From Burkholderia sp. PAMC 26561 (GTDB lineage Bacteria; Pseudomonadota; Gammaproteobacteria; Burkholderiales; Burkholderiaceae), in NCBI RefSeq assembly GCF_001557535.2, contig NZ_CP014307.1, positions 1,054,001-1,118,000 of the forward strand: 64,000 bases of DNA. The letters are read 5' to 3'. The notes beneath the pieces were generated by a model. It saw only the letters and a program-made list of their open reading frames with translations. It ran no database searches and was not told the origin of the DNA. Shown here piece after piece: positions 35,614 to 44,989 of the stretch (the first letter of the stretch is position 1; the number at the start of each line of letters is the position of its first letter). Made by a program: the position numbers and the translations under genes.

Positions 35614-36825
35614 ATGGAAACTTACGATATCGCCGTCATCGGTGCGGGCGCCGCCGGCATGATGTGCGCCGCCGTGGCCGCGCAAAACGGCCGCCGCGTG
35701 GTGCTGATCGACCATGCCGAACGGCTCGCTGAAAAGATCCGCATTTCGGGTGGCGGGCGCTGCAACTTCACGAATATCAACGCCGGGCCGGCAAATTTTT
35801 TATCGGCGAATCCGCGTTTTTGCCGCTCCGCGCTCGCCCGTTATACGCCTCAGGATTTTCTCGCGCTGCTCAGGCGGCATCGCGTGGCGTGGCACGAAAA
35901 ACACAAAGGCCAGCTTTTCTGCGATGACTCCAGCGAATCGATCATCCAGGTCCTGAAGAGCGAATGCGACACGGGCGGCGTGACGTGGCGCCGGCCGGTC
36001 GGAATCGATACCATCAGTCACGACGGCGCCCGCTTCACGCTTGCAACGACCGCGGGCGCGATGTCGTGCGCTGCACTCGTAGTCGCGACCGGCGGCCTGT
36101 CGATACCGAAAATCGGCGCGACGGATTTTGCGTATCGTGTGGCGAAGCAGTTCGGCCACAAGCTCATCGATACCCGTCCCGCCCTCGTGCCGCTGACCTT
36201 CGCACCGGCCGACTGGGAGCCGTTCGCGGCGCTATCCGGGCTGTCCGTACCCGTTGAACTGAGCGCCGGCACGGGCCGCCAGCGCACGGAATTCTCCGAG
36301 GATCTGCTGCTCACGCACAGGGGTTTGTCGGGGCCGGGCGTGTTGCAGATTTCGAGCTACTGGAACCCGTCGGAGCCGATTTGCATCGACCTGCTGCCGG
36401 GCGTGGATGCGACCGGCGATCTGCTTGCCGCCAAGCGTGAATCGCGCAAACAGGTCGGTACGTTGCTCGCGGAACGCGTTCCGGCGCGGCTTGCCCAGAC
36501 CTGGCTCGACGTCCAGCGCGTGCCGGCGGATTCGCGTCTTGCCGATCTCCCCGATAAAACCCTGCGTCAGATCGGCGAATCGCTGTCGCGCTGGACACTG
36601 ACGCCAAACGGCACGGAAGGCTACCGGAAAGCCGAAGTCACCCGCGGCGGTGTGGACACGCGCGAGCTTTCGTCGGCAACGATGATGAGCGCGCGGGTCG
36701 CGGGTTTGTATTTCATCGGCGAAGCCGTCGATGTCACCGGCTGGCTCGGCGGATACAACTTCCAGTGGGCGTGGGCGTCCGCGGTGGCGGCGGGAAAGGC
36801 GGCGGCCGAGCAGGTTCGTGCCTGA
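35614..36825 (+). CDS. BaiN/HI0933-family NAD(P)/FAD-dependent oxidoreductase
   Basis: This 403-residue flavoprotein has the FAD-binding VIGAGAAGMMCAAVAAQNG near the N-terminus, the family-specific RISGGGRCNFTN block (about residue 43), VVATGGLSIPKIGATDFAYRVA and the closing FIGEAVDVTGWLGGYNFQWAWASAVAAG. Homologues include YhiN and the bile-acid reductase BaiN; the physiological substrate in this group is unknown. The start at 35614 gives the family N-terminus; an in-frame ATG lies 9 bases earlier. Confidence 0.9.
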   Translation: METYDIAVIGAGAAGMMCAAVAAQNGRRVVLIDHAERLAEKIRISGGGRCNFTNINAGPANFLSANPRFCRSALARYTPQDFLALLRRHRVAWHEKHKGQLFCDDSSESIIQVLKSECDTGGVTWRRPVGIDTISHDGARFTLATTAGAMSCAALVVATGGLSIPKIGATDFAYRVAKQFGHKLIDTRPALVPLTFAPADWEPFAALSGLSVPVELSAGTGRQRTEFSEDLLLTHRGLSGPGVLQISSYWNPSEPICIDLLPGVDATGDLLAAKRESRKQVGTLLAERVPARLAQTWLDVQRVPADSRLADLPDKTLRQIGESLSRWTLTPNGTEGYRKAEVTRGGVDTRELSSATMMSARVAGLYFIGEAVDVTGWLGGYNFQWAWASAVAAGKAAAEQVRA

Positions 36826-36905
36826 AACGTTCAAGCAGGCCCCAAACCCATGACCAGCATGGTTTTAGCCGATGATTTGCAAGATGGATCAAGCCCGCTT
36901 CTGGC

Positions 36906-36935
36906 TTAGAAAACCTGTTTTCGACCTGCTATACT
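36906..36935 (+). promoter_or_regulatory. Promoter-like element of the short unit before yqeY
   Basis: A good -10 box, TATACT (36930-36935), is preceded at 18 bases by a weak -35 (TTAGAA, 36906-36911). Transcription from here would run through the 31-codon frame to the strong terminator at 37091. Confidence 0.45.
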
Positions 36936-36993
36936 GCCTCGTTAGTAGCGACAATCGGCGCAACTCAAAAGAGTGCAATCGGGGCGGTGATCC

Positions 36994-37089
36994 ATGAAAA
37001 ACAATTCGATCCCTTCCCAAAACACGCTGGCAGGCGCACAGCGCCACGCCGGCCGGTTTCAAAAGTACTCGAAACACCCTGGTTCATGA
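36994..37089 (+). CDS. Candidate 31-residue small protein, or a small RNA
   Basis: A 31-codon frame (MKNNSIPSQNTLAGAQ..., ending KYSKHPGS) starts after a GGGGCGG stretch and stops two bases before a strong terminator. It is polar and basic with no membrane segment. The unit has its own promoter-like element and lies exactly where rpsU, encoding ribosomal protein S21, is normally found before yqeY-dnaG-rpoD in this group; no S21-like sequence is present in any frame here. It might instead be an untranslated small RNA or a leader peptide. Translation is not proven. Confidence 0.35.
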   Translation: MKNNSIPSQNTLAGAQRHAGRFQKYSKHPGS

Positions 37090-37090
37090 T

Positions 37091-37123
37091 CCCGCTTGAG
37101 GAAACCCTCTCAAGCGGGTTTTT
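37091..37123 (+). terminator. Strong intrinsic terminator before yqeY
   Basis: CCCGCTTGAG (37091-37100) pairs perfectly with CTCAAGCGGG (37109-37118), followed by five T. It ends the short unit starting near 36940. Confidence 0.9.
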
Positions 37124-37178
37124 GCATTGAGCCATGAACGGCAGAATTCTTAACACAGCATCAGCAGAGTCCCAAGCA

Positions 37179-37625
37179 ATGAGCCTTAAAGACCAGATCA
37201 CCGACGACATGAAAACCGCAATGCGCGCCCGCGAAACGGAGCGCCTCGGGACCATCCGGCTGCTGCTCGCGGCGATCAAGCAGCGCGAAGTCGATGAGCG
37301 CATCACACTGGACGACGCAGCGATCACGGCGGTGATCGACAAGATGATCAAGCAGCGCAAGGATTCCATCAGCCAGTTCCAGACAGCCGGACGCGACGAC
37401 CTGGTTGCGAAGGAACAAGCCGAACTGGGCGTGTTGTCGGCCTACATGCCGGAACAATTATCAGCCGATGACATCAACGCCGAGATCCAGGCTGCCGTGA
37501 CGGCAACGGGCGCGGCGGGTCCGCAGGACATGGGCAAGGTGATGGGCGTGCTGAAGCCGAAGCTGGCCGGACGCGCCGACATGACGGCGGTGTCGGGCCT
37601 GGTAAAAGCGGCGCTCGCCAAATAA
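37179..37625 (+). CDS. yqeY: GatB/YqeY-domain protein
   Basis: This 148-residue helical protein matches the YqeY family: MSLKDQITDDMKTAMRARETERLGTIRLLLAAIKQREVDE at the N-terminus, LGVLSAYMPEQLS in the middle and the C-terminal GKVMGVLKPKLAGRADMTAVSGLVKAAL. The domain resembles the tRNA-binding tail of GatB; its role as a free protein is not established. The gene lies 35 bases before dnaG, a conserved linkage. The start at 37179 fits the family; 37134 is open but non-homologous. Confidence 0.92.
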   Translation: MSLKDQITDDMKTAMRARETERLGTIRLLLAAIKQREVDERITLDDAAITAVIDKMIKQRKDSISQFQTAGRDDLVAKEQAELGVLSAYMPEQLSADDINAEIQAAVTATGAAGPQDMGKVMGVLKPKLAGRADMTAVSGLVKAALAK

Positions 37626-37660
37626 AGCTTCTCATAAAGACTCAGCAAAAGACTTACTAA

Positions 37661-39538
37661 GTGATTCCGCATTCGTTTCTTCAGGACTTGCTGAACCGCG
37701 TCGATATCGTCGACGTGGTGGGCAAGTTCGTCCAGTTGAAGAAGGGCGGCGCGAACTTCATGGGCCTGTGCCCGTTCCATAACGAGAAAAGTCCCTCGTT
37801 CACGGTCAGCCCGACCAAGCAGTTCTATCACTGCTTCGGCTGCGGCGCGCACGGCACGGCCATCAGCTTTCTCATGGAGCACACGGCGCTGACCTTTCCG
37901 GAAGCCGTACAGGAACTCGCCCAATCAGTCGGCTTGACGGTTCCGCAGGAACCCTCGCGGCTTTCGGGCGGATCGGGCGAAGGCTATTCGCCCGCGCCAA
38001 GCAAGGCGGTCAGCGTCGCGTTGACGGAAGTGATGCAAACCGCCTGTGACTTCTACAGGAAGCAATTGCGCGGGGCGCCTAACGCCATCGAATATCTGAA
38101 AAAACGCGGTCTCACCGGCGAAATCGCATTGCGGTTCGGGCTGGGTTACGCGCCGGACGGCTGGCAGAACCTGGAAAGCGCGTTTCCCGATTACAAGAAC
38201 GACAACCTGGTGGACGCGGGCCTGATCATCGTCAGCGAAAAAAGCGACAACCAGGGCCAGTCCCGCCGGTACGACCGCTTCCGCGAACGCGTGATGTTTC
38301 CCATCCGCAATGTGAAGGGAAACGTGATCGGTTTTGGGGGACGCGTGCTCGACGGTGGCGAACCCAAGTACTTGAACTCGCCGGAAACGCCGCTGTTCAG
38401 CAAGGGCAGCGAGTTGTACGGTTTGTTTGAAGCACGTCTGGCCATCCGCGAACTTGGCTACGCACTGGTCGTCGAAGGGTATATGGACGTGGTGGCGCTC
38501 GCGCAACTCGGGTTTGCGAATGCGGTCGCCACGCTCGGGACGGCCTGCACGCCGGTCCACGTTCAAAAGCTGTTTCGTCAGACTGAAACGGTCGTGTTCA
38601 GCTTCGATGGCGATTCCGCTGGCCGTCGCGCCGCGCGTCGCGCGCTCGAAGCATGTTTGCCGCACGCCGCCGACAACCGCACCATCCGCTTCCTGTTCCT
38701 GCCAAAAGAGCACGATCCGGACAGCTACGTGCGCGAGTTCGGTACGGACGGTTTTGGTGAACAGGTCGATCGCGCCATGCCGCTGTCGCAATTCCTGCTC
38801 AACGAGATTTTGAACGACAAGGAGCTCGACCAGCCGGAAGGCCGCGCGAAGGCGCTGTTCGATGCCAAACCGCTGCTGCAGGCGCTTCCACCCAACGCGC
38901 TGCGCGTGCAGATCCTGCACATGCTGGCCGATCGGCTGAATACGCCGTTTGGTGAAATTGCGGCACTGTGCGACATCGATTCGCGCGCCGCGGCAGTTGC
39001 CCGGGCCGCGTTGCCGAAGAGCGAGCGGCGTCGCGTCAAAGGGCATGAACAACGTGCGTTGCGCAATCTGGTGATGTATCCATCGATTTATAAAACGCTC
39101 GATCACGAAAGCGAGCAGTCGCTCGTGACCATGACCGAACACGGCGAATTATTCAGCGAAGTGATCGGACATGCGCGGGAGCTGGGCGAGACCGCGGAGT
39201 TCCAGATGTTGTCGGATCTGTTGCGCAACGCCGCGAACGCCCCGACTTACGAGGATATCTTCCAGGAAATTCTCGCCTATGATGAAAATGTACGTGACCT
39301 GCTGATGCGGGACCCCGCTGACGAGTCTGCCAACGAGCGTGTGCAGGAGCAGAAAAAGCTTTTGGCAGAGGAACTGCAGGCAACCGTTGTCAAACTCCGG
39401 CATGACAGCTATAGGAATCGGCTGGATCAACTGGCGCAGCAGGCCAGCCTGACCGTAGAAGAAATTGCCGAATTCTCGGAGTTATCGGTTAAAGCTGCTC
39501 AAATCAAGGCTGCACGCGGGGTAAGTCGGGAGGTGTAA
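37661..39538 (+). CDS. dnaG: DNA primase
   Basis: This 625-residue primase lays RNA primers at the replication fork. The CHC2 zinc finger is CPFHNEKSPSFTVSPTKQFYHCFGCG (residues 38-63). The catalytic TOPRIM region has VVEGYMDVVALAQ and FSFDGDSAGRRAARRA, and the C-terminal helical domain would bind DnaB. The start is GTG with weak ribosome-site features. It follows yqeY and precedes rpoD, the macromolecular synthesis operon order without rpsU. Confidence 0.95.
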   Translation: MIPHSFLQDLLNRVDIVDVVGKFVQLKKGGANFMGLCPFHNEKSPSFTVSPTKQFYHCFGCGAHGTAISFLMEHTALTFPEAVQELAQSVGLTVPQEPSRLSGGSGEGYSPAPSKAVSVALTEVMQTACDFYRKQLRGAPNAIEYLKKRGLTGEIALRFGLGYAPDGWQNLESAFPDYKNDNLVDAGLIIVSEKSDNQGQSRRYDRFRERVMFPIRNVKGNVIGFGGRVLDGGEPKYLNSPETPLFSKGSELYGLFEARLAIRELGYALVVEGYMDVVALAQLGFANAVATLGTACTPVHVQKLFRQTETVVFSFDGDSAGRRAARRALEACLPHAADNRTIRFLFLPKEHDPDSYVREFGTDGFGEQVDRAMPLSQFLLNEILNDKELDQPEGRAKALFDAKPLLQALPPNALRVQILHMLADRLNTPFGEIAALCDIDSRAAAVARAALPKSERRRVKGHEQRALRNLVMYPSIYKTLDHESEQSLVTMTEHGELFSEVIGHARELGETAEFQMLSDLLRNAANAPTYEDIFQEILAYDENVRDLLMRDPADESANERVQEQKKLLAEELQATVVKLRHDSYRNRLDQLAQQASLTVEEIAEFSELSVKAAQIKAARGVSREV

Positions 39539-39621
39539 ATAGCGCATGCTACAATTAAAGGTTTTCAGCAAGTTGTTTTTTTGACTTTTGTGCTCATTTG
39601 CGAAAAAGAGGTGAGGCACGC

Positions 39622-42309
39622 ATGGTTAAGACTGCTAGCGGGAAGAAAACAACGGCACGCGGCTCTAACGAGTCGAAACGGGCAGTGGCCCAAAGCCGGT
39701 CAGTTTCTTCCTCCGGAGCGTCCAGACATCGCGCGTCAGCCGTCAAGTCACCTTCCGGTTTGTCTGCTTCAAGTAGTCAGTCAGGCAGTCAACCGGGCAC
39801 TGAATTGAGCACCAGGAAGCAAGGCTCGGTTGCATCGGCAGTGAGTGCAGGGCCGGCCAGAGCGGCGAAAGCCGTCAGGCCGCCAGGCAAAAAAACGCTG
39901 GGTCAGTCGACAAGTCGGGCCGGCAGCATTTCCGGCCAGTCGGATGCGGCGGGCGAAGCGGAGAAGGCCGGAAGTTCGGCCGGCAAGCAAGCGAGTGCAA
40001 CGGAAGCGGCTGCTAATGCGGGCCGGAAACGCGTCACGAAGCAGGAGTCGAAGCAGGCTCGCATGCGCGTCGTGAAGCGAGGTCCGGCGCAGGACCCCGG
40101 ACGGCGTAATGCCCGGAAAGTCGTGTCGACGCAGGACGAGGCAGCGCGCACACATTCAGTATCCACGGTTCCATCGGCTGTCGTCCAGCAGCCGCGAGTC
40201 GAGACTAATGCCGGTACGGCGAACTCCATGACGAAAAAGCTGAACGAAGTACCCGTCGATGACGACGCAACGCAAAACGCGCAAAACGTCCAGGCCGATC
40301 CTGCGGTGCCCGCAGCGGATGCCGTAGCCGCGCCTCCGGTCAAGGTCGAGAAGGTCAAGGCGCGCGACCGGCGTGCCAAGGAAAAAGCGCTGTTGAAGGA
40401 CGCGTTCGCCTCCAGCGCGCCCGGTACGGTTGAAGAGCTCGAGGAGCGCCGTGCGAAACTGCGCGCGCTGATCAAGCTCGGCAAGGAACGCGGCTTCCTG
40501 ACCTACGCGGAAATCAACGATCACCTGCCCGACAACTTCACGGAAACGGAAGCAATCGAAGGGATCATCAGCACGTTCAACGACATGGGCGTAGCGGTCT
40601 ACGAACAGGCGCCGGACGCTGAAACGCTGCTGCTCAACGACAACGCGCCGGCCGCATCGTCGGATGACGAGGTCGAGGAAGAGGCTGAAGTCGCACTGTC
40701 CACTGTCGATTCCGAATTTGGCCGTACGACCGATCCGGTGCGCATGTACATGCGCGAAATGGGCACAGTCGAGCTGCTCACGCGCGAAGGCGAAATCGAG
40801 ATCGCGAAGCGCATTGAAGATGGCCTCAAGCACATGGTGATGGCCATTTCGGCGTGCCCGACGACCATCGCGGACATCCTCGCGATGGCCGAGCGCGTGC
40901 AGAACGAAGAAACGCGCGTTGACGAACTGGTGGACGGTCTGATCGACCCGAACGCCGCCGACGCCGATGGTTTTTCCGAGCAGGAAGCGGAAGCCATTGA
41001 AAGCGAGGACGAAGAGGAAGCCGACGAAAGCAGCGAAGACGAGGAAGAAGTCGACGAAACCACCGCTCAGGCCAACGCCAACGCCGCGCAACTGGAAGCG
41101 CTCAAGCGTGCATCGCTCGAAAAATTCTCGCTCATCAGCGAGTGGTTCGACAAGATGCGCCGCGCTTACGAGAAGGAAGGCTACAAGTCGAAGGCTTATC
41201 TGAAGGCGCAGGAAGCCATTCAGAGCGAGCTGATGACCATCCGCTTTACCGCACGTACCGTTGAGCGCCTGTGCGACACGCTGCGCGCGCAAGTGGACGA
41301 AGTACGTCAGGTGGAACGTCAGATCCTGCATACCGTTGTCGATAAATGCGGCATGCCGCGGGCCGAGTTCATCGCGCGTTTTCCGGGTAGCGAGACGGAT
41401 CTCGAATGGTCGGAGAAAGTCGTTGCTGAGAATCACGGCTACAGCGTCATCCTGGCGCGTAACGTTCCCGCGATTCGCGAACAGCAGCAACGTCTGCTCG
41501 ACTTGCAGGCGCGGGTCGTGTTGCCGTTGAAGGACCTGAAGGAAACCAACCGTCAGATGGCGGCCGGCGAACTGAAGGCGCGTCAGGCCAAGCGCGAAAT
41601 GACGGAAGCGAACTTGCGTCTCGTAATCTCGATTGCCAAGAAATACACGAACCGCGGGCTGCAGTTTCTTGACCTGATCCAGGAAGGCAACATCGGCCTG
41701 ATGAAGGCGGTGGACAAGTTCGAATACCGTCGTGGTTATAAATTCTCGACTTACGCCACATGGTGGATTCGCCAGGCCATCACGCGGTCGATTGCCGACC
41801 AGGCGCGCACCATCCGGATTCCGGTTCACATGATCGAAACGATCAACAAGATGAACCGTATTTCGCGGCAGATCCTGCAGGAAACCGGTCTTGAGCCGGA
41901 TCCGGCAACGCTCGCCGAGAAGATGGAAATGCCGGAAGACAAGATCCGCAAGATCATGAAGATCGCGAAGGAGCCGATCTCCATGGAAACGCCGATCGGG
42001 GACGACGACGACTCGCATCTGGGTGACTTTATCGAAGACACGAATACGGTCGCCCCGGCGGATGCTGCGCTGCACGCCAGCATGCGCGACGTCGTGAAGG
42101 ACGTGCTCGATTCGTTGACGCCGCGCGAAGCGAAGGTGCTGCGCATGCGTTTTGGTATCGAGATGAGTACGGACCATACGCTTGAAGAAGTCGGCAAGCA
42201 GTTCGATGTCACCCGCGAACGGATTCGCCAGATCGAGGCGAAGGCGCTGCGCAAGCTTCGTCATCCAAGCCGTTCGGACAAGCTGAAGTCGTTCCTGGAA
42301 GGGAATTGA
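39622..42309 (+). CDS. rpoD: Primary sigma factor RpoD with a long N-terminal extension
   Basis: This 895-residue sigma-70 has all conserved regions: region 1.1 near residues 252-330, the non-conserved acidic insert ([18 protein letters not shown], about residue 465), region 2 ([37 protein letters not shown]), region 3 and region 4.2 ([31 protein letters not shown]). About 250 residues precede region 1.1, mostly Ser, Lys, Arg, Ala and Gly, low-complexity and basic at first; E. coli RpoD (613 residues) has nothing comparable. GAGG lies before the ATG. It follows dnaG by 83 bases and ends at a hairpin terminator. Confidence 0.95.
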   Translation: MVKTASGKKTTARGSNESKRAVAQSRSVSSSGASRHRASAVKSPSGLSASSSQSGSQPGTELSTRKQGSVASAVSAGPARAAKAVRPPGKKTLGQSTSRAGSISGQSDAAGEAEKAGSSAGKQASATEAAANAGRKRVTKQESKQARMRVVKRGPAQDPGRRNARKVVSTQDEAARTHSVSTVPSAVVQQPRVETNAGTANSMTKKLNEVPVDDDATQNAQNVQADPAVPAADAVAAPPVKVEKVKARDRRAKEKALLKDAFASSAPGTVEELEERRAKLRALIKLGKERGFLTYAEINDHLPDNFTETEAIEGIISTFNDMGVAVYEQAPDAETLLLNDNAPAASSDDEVEEEAEVALSTVDSEFGRTTDPVRMYMREMGTVELLTREGEIEIAKRIEDGLKHMVMAISACPTTIADILAMAERVQNEETRVDELVDGLIDPNAADADGFSEQEAEAIESEDEEEADESSEDEEEVDETTAQANANAAQLEALKRASLEKFSLISEWFDKMRRAYEKEGYKSKAYLKAQEAIQSELMTIRFTARTVERLCDTLRAQVDEVRQVERQILHTVVDKCGMPRAEFIARFPGSETDLEWSEKVVAENHGYSVILARNVPAIREQQQRLLDLQARVVLPLKDLKETNRQMAAGELKARQAKREMTEANLRLVISIAKKYTNRGLQFLDLIQEGNIGLMKAVDKFEYRRGYKFSTYATWWIRQAITRSIADQARTIRIPVHMIETINKMNRISRQILQETGLEPDPATLAEKMEMPEDKIRKIMKIAKEPISMETPIGDDDDSHLGDFIEDTNTVAPADAALHASMRDVVKDVLDSLTPREAKVLRMRFGIEMSTDHTLEEVGKQFDVTRERIRQIEAKALRKLRHPSRSDKLKSFLEGN

Positions 42310-42336
42310 TGGTCGAGGCGTGAATGAAGCACCCGA

Positions 42337-42372
42337 GCGGGGCGGTCCAGGTTGGGCCGCCCCGCTTGTTTT
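42337..42372 (+). terminator. rpoD terminator
   Basis: GCGGGGCGG (42337-42345) pairs with CCGCCCCGC (42357-42365) and is followed by TTGTTTT, 28 bases after the rpoD stop. Confidence 0.88.
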
Positions 42373-42468
42373 ATGGCTCGTTTCAAGGCAAACTCGCAGA
42401 CCTTCGCGAGTGTGTTACGAACGAAGTTCGTGATCACGGCAGTGTTGATCTGCGTTCCGCTGCACAAA

Positions 42469-42545
42469 GGGCCGGAAGCTTAATTGGTATAAGCTGTCGA
42501 CTCATAATCGACCGATAGTGGGTTCGAATCCCACCCGGCCCACCA
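42469..42545 (+). tRNA. tRNA with CAU anticodon, probably tRNA-Ile2
   Basis: A 77-base cloverleaf with CCA encoded. The acceptor arms GGGCCGG and CCGGCCC pair perfectly, the anticodon loop is CTCATAA within CGA-CTCATAA-TCG, and the T arm is GTGGG-TTCGAAT-CCCAC. The CGACUCAUAAUCG anticodon arm and the compact D loop are like E. coli tRNA-Ile2, whose C34 is changed to lysidine to read AUA. Elongator tRNA-Met shares the anticodon and is the alternative. An integrase gene begins 173 bases downstream, so its 3' end is probably the island attachment site. Confidence 0.9.
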
Positions 42546-42680
42546 TCCGCTGTTCCAGCGAGATCCCAGACGTTCTACTCAGGCTCTCAAACCCTTGCAG
42601 GACGGGCTTCACAGGGATGTCCGACTTCCCAGATGCTCCATGTCGTCCCGTTGACATCCCAGGATTCTGGGGGTAGTTTT

Positions 42681-42716
42681 GGGGGTATCCCGCAATCAAC
42701 GCTATGCGATACCCCC
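42681..42716. repeat. Inverted repeat at the integrase start
   Basis: GGGGGTATC (42681-42689) and GATACCCCC (42708-42716) are perfect 9-base arms with an 18-base spacer, ending one base before the integrase ATG. A further partial copy (GGGGGTAG) lies just upstream at 42669. It may be an arm-type binding site or an operator for autoregulation. Confidence 0.55.
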
Positions 42717-42717
42717 A

Positions 42718-43938
42718 ATGGCTCTTTCTGACGCTTCAATTCGCAATGCGAAGGCCGGCCCTAAGCCCGTGAAACTATCCGACGGTGGTGGCCTCTTTCT
42801 ATTGCTGAATCCAAACGGCTCGCGTCTTTGGCGACTGAAGTACCGCTTTGCGGGCAAAGAGAAACTGATGGCATTCGGCGCTTATCCTGACGTCTCACTC
42901 AAGGATGCTCGTGAAAGCCGCGATGACGCGCGCAGACAGCTCGCGGCGGGTCACGATCCTGGAGAGGCTAGGAAAGCATCTAAGGCTGCAGCGACGGCAC
43001 GAGCGTGCAACAGCTTCGAAGTCATAGCGCGCGAGTGGTTTGAGCTAACAAAAGCGAAATGGGAAAGCGAATACGCTAACCTCGTTCTTCGTCGGCTTGA
43101 GAGCGACATTTTTCCGCTGCTTGGCGGTAGGCCCATAGCCGAGATTACGCCGCTTGAGCTACTGACAGTTCTACGGCGGATCGAACAGCGGGGAGCCAAT
43201 GATCTCACCCGGCGAGTGCTGCAGAAATGTGGGCAGGTTTTCAGGTACGCGGTAGTCACTGGTCGAGCGCCAAGAGACCCGACGACCGATCTGCGCGACG
43301 CGCTCAAGCCTGTCCAGAAGCAGCACTACGCATCGATCCAAGATCCCAAAGCGGTCGGAGAGCTGATGCGTGCAATGCGGGATTACCTAGGAGCATTTGA
43401 GACGAAATGTGCCTTACTACTCGGCATTTTGACGTTTGTTCGACCGGGCGAATTGAGGAAGGCCGAATGGTTAGAATTTGACCGTGAACAAGCTGAATGG
43501 AGGATTCCAGCATCTCGGATGAAGATGAAGGAACAACATATCGTTCCGCTTTCCACGCAGGCGCTTGCTGTTCTGAATGACCTGCATGTGGCGACAGGAC
43601 ACGGGCGTTACCTATTCCCCAGCATCCGAACGAGCTCGCGACCGATGAGCGAAAACACTGTGAACGCGGCTCTCCGTCGACTTGGATACACACGTGAGGA
43701 GATGACCGGCCACGGATTCCGAAGTACCGCCTCAACTTTGTTGAATGAGCTGGGGTGGCCCTCCGATGCTATTGAGCGCCAGCTTTCCCACGGTGAGCGT
43801 GACGAAGTGCGGAGTGCTTATAACTTTGCCGAATACCTTCCAGTGCGGAGAACGATGATGCAGGCTTGGGCCGACCATCTAGATACATTGGAGCGTGGCG
43901 CAAGGATTGTTCGAACACAATTCCCGAAAGCAAGTTAG
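42718..43938 (+). CDS. P4-type tyrosine recombinase (island integrase)
   Basis: This 406-residue integrase has the N-terminal arm-binding DUF4102 domain (MALSDASIRNAKAGPKPVKLSDGGGLFLLLNPNGSRLWRLKYRF). The SAM-like core-binding domain and the catalytic domain follow: Arg in LTFVRPGELRKAEW, HGFRSTASTLLNELG, LSHGERDEVRSAYNFAEYL with the tyrosine nucleophile. It reads away from the tRNA into the island, the usual orientation for elements inserted at tRNA 3' ends. All catalytic residues are present. Base composition is lower in GC than the genes before the tRNA. Confidence 0.92.
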   Translation: MALSDASIRNAKAGPKPVKLSDGGGLFLLLNPNGSRLWRLKYRFAGKEKLMAFGAYPDVSLKDARESRDDARRQLAAGHDPGEARKASKAAATARACNSFEVIAREWFELTKAKWESEYANLVLRRLESDIFPLLGGRPIAEITPLELLTVLRRIEQRGANDLTRRVLQKCGQVFRYAVVTGRAPRDPTTDLRDALKPVQKQHYASIQDPKAVGELMRAMRDYLGAFETKCALLLGILTFVRPGELRKAEWLEFDREQAEWRIPASRMKMKEQHIVPLSTQALAVLNDLHVATGHGRYLFPSIRTSSRPMSENTVNAALRRLGYTREEMTGHGFRSTASTLLNELGWPSDAIERQLSHGERDEVRSAYNFAEYLPVRRTMMQAWADHLDTLERGARIVRTQFPKAS

Positions 43939-44261
43939 CTTCAGAAGCGCACGGTAGTAGTGCTATTGATACACCACCAAAAAGGCTTACTATCTGGGTG
44001 ACCCCAACGCGGCCGATCATCCGTTCCTGTGAAATGCCGATTGCACAGCTAAAAGGTTGGTGAAGAATTAAAGCGTCCGTACCGTCGCAGCGGCCGGTCA
44101 AGGCATCGATGCTTTCGGTGAATTGAGCGTCACAGAGGAACACCGATCAAAATCCTTCGCTGTTCAACGGCGCCGACCTGCAGCGTACCGGGGCGGCGGT
44201 TTCACAGCAACGCTGGCGCGTCGGCTCTGCGTGAGTTTGTGCTCGATCTGAGAACGACTTC
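43939..44261. other. No gene recognised
   Basis: Between the integrase and the IS110 remnant only short unsupported frames are seen. No excisionase (AlpA-like) gene is recognised, although this is where one might be expected. Confidence 0.5.
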
Positions 44262-44569
44262 CTATCCGGGAGTGGGGTAGGCCCGGAGGGAGTCAGTGAA
44301 TGTGTAAATGGCATCTGAAAGACACTTGGTCAGTTGATCGACCCTTGTCTTAAGTGCATCGGAAAGTGACCTTCCTGAGAATGGCTCCAGGCCTTCCCCG
44401 CCGCCCGCAAGCATGAACCCGGAACCACTCAAATTTATAGACCCGGCAGACACGAACGAGTAGTGAGCGATTTCATCTCTGATTGAACGGTGCTCACTCC
44501 CGTTTGATAGCACGAACCTGAATGTCTTCACCCATTCCGGATGTAGCGTAAGAAGCGGCGCCGAGATAG
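44262..44569 (-). pseudogene. C-terminal remnant of an unknown protein fused to IS110 debris
   Basis: About 100 codons (from AISAPLLTLHPEWVKTF to RAYPTPG and a stop) continue in frame from the truncated IS110 transposase but do not resemble that family. They include blocks such as SNGSEHRSIRDEIAHYSFVSAGSINLSGSG and look like the end of an unrelated gene whose start was lost when the IS moved or was deleted. Function not recognised. Confidence 0.45.
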
Positions 44570-44989
44570 CACGGTCGCGCTCGCCGCGCAGCCACGCGCG
44601 CAGGTTGGTGACCAGTTTGATGACATCGAGCCGGTCGGTCTTCGCGCGCCGCCGGTGGCGTTCGACCGGAATGCTCGCCGGATCGACGACGTAGCACTCG
44701 ATGCCGCGCGCCTGCAGCGCGCGACAGATCCAGAACGCGTCCTGGCCGGCCTCGTAGCTGACGACGGTCCGCACGCCCGCCGGCAGCGACCACCTGTCCC
44801 GGTGCGCCTCGATCAGGTCCAGCACCGCCTGCAGCCGGGCGCGGCCTGGGGCTGCGCGACCGTGTGGACGGCCGGCTGCTCGCGCCGGCCGTCGTGCAGC
44901 GCGACCTTCCATTTCGCGGCAGCAAGCTCGAGTGACACCGCCAGCACCGGTTCCTCACCACCCGTCGTAAACGTCCGATCCGTGCGCAT
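44570..44989 (-). pseudogene. IS110-family transposase, N-terminal fragment with frameshift
   Basis: From the ATG at 44989 the sequence reads as the start of a Burkholderia IS110 transposase (TTGGEEPVLAVSLELAAAKWKVALHDG). Near 44840 one base is missing (QPQAAA to QPQAAP), and the frame shifts into GVRTVVSYEAGQDAFWICRALQARGIECYVVDPASIPVERHRRRAKTDRLD, the DEDD-type catalytic region. It stops being IS110-like after NLRAWLRGERD near 44570. About two thirds of the transposase is missing, so the element is dead. Confidence 0.75.

Noticed and set aside
36850..36909. A short frame starting MTSMVLADD, superficially like the start of S21 (MTTIVLKEN)
   Set aside because: It stops after 19 codons and shows no similarity to the rest of S21.
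37925..39142. A 405-codon open frame antisense to dnaG
   Set aside because: Same shadow effect inside a certain coding region.
40156..42264. A 702-codon open frame antisense to rpoD
   Set aside because: It is a GC-rich shadow of the sigma factor gene, without a ribosome site or recognisable motif.
43866..44063. Short frame after the integrase as a possible excisionase
   Set aside because: No helix-turn-helix or AlpA-like motif is visible and there is no ribosome site.
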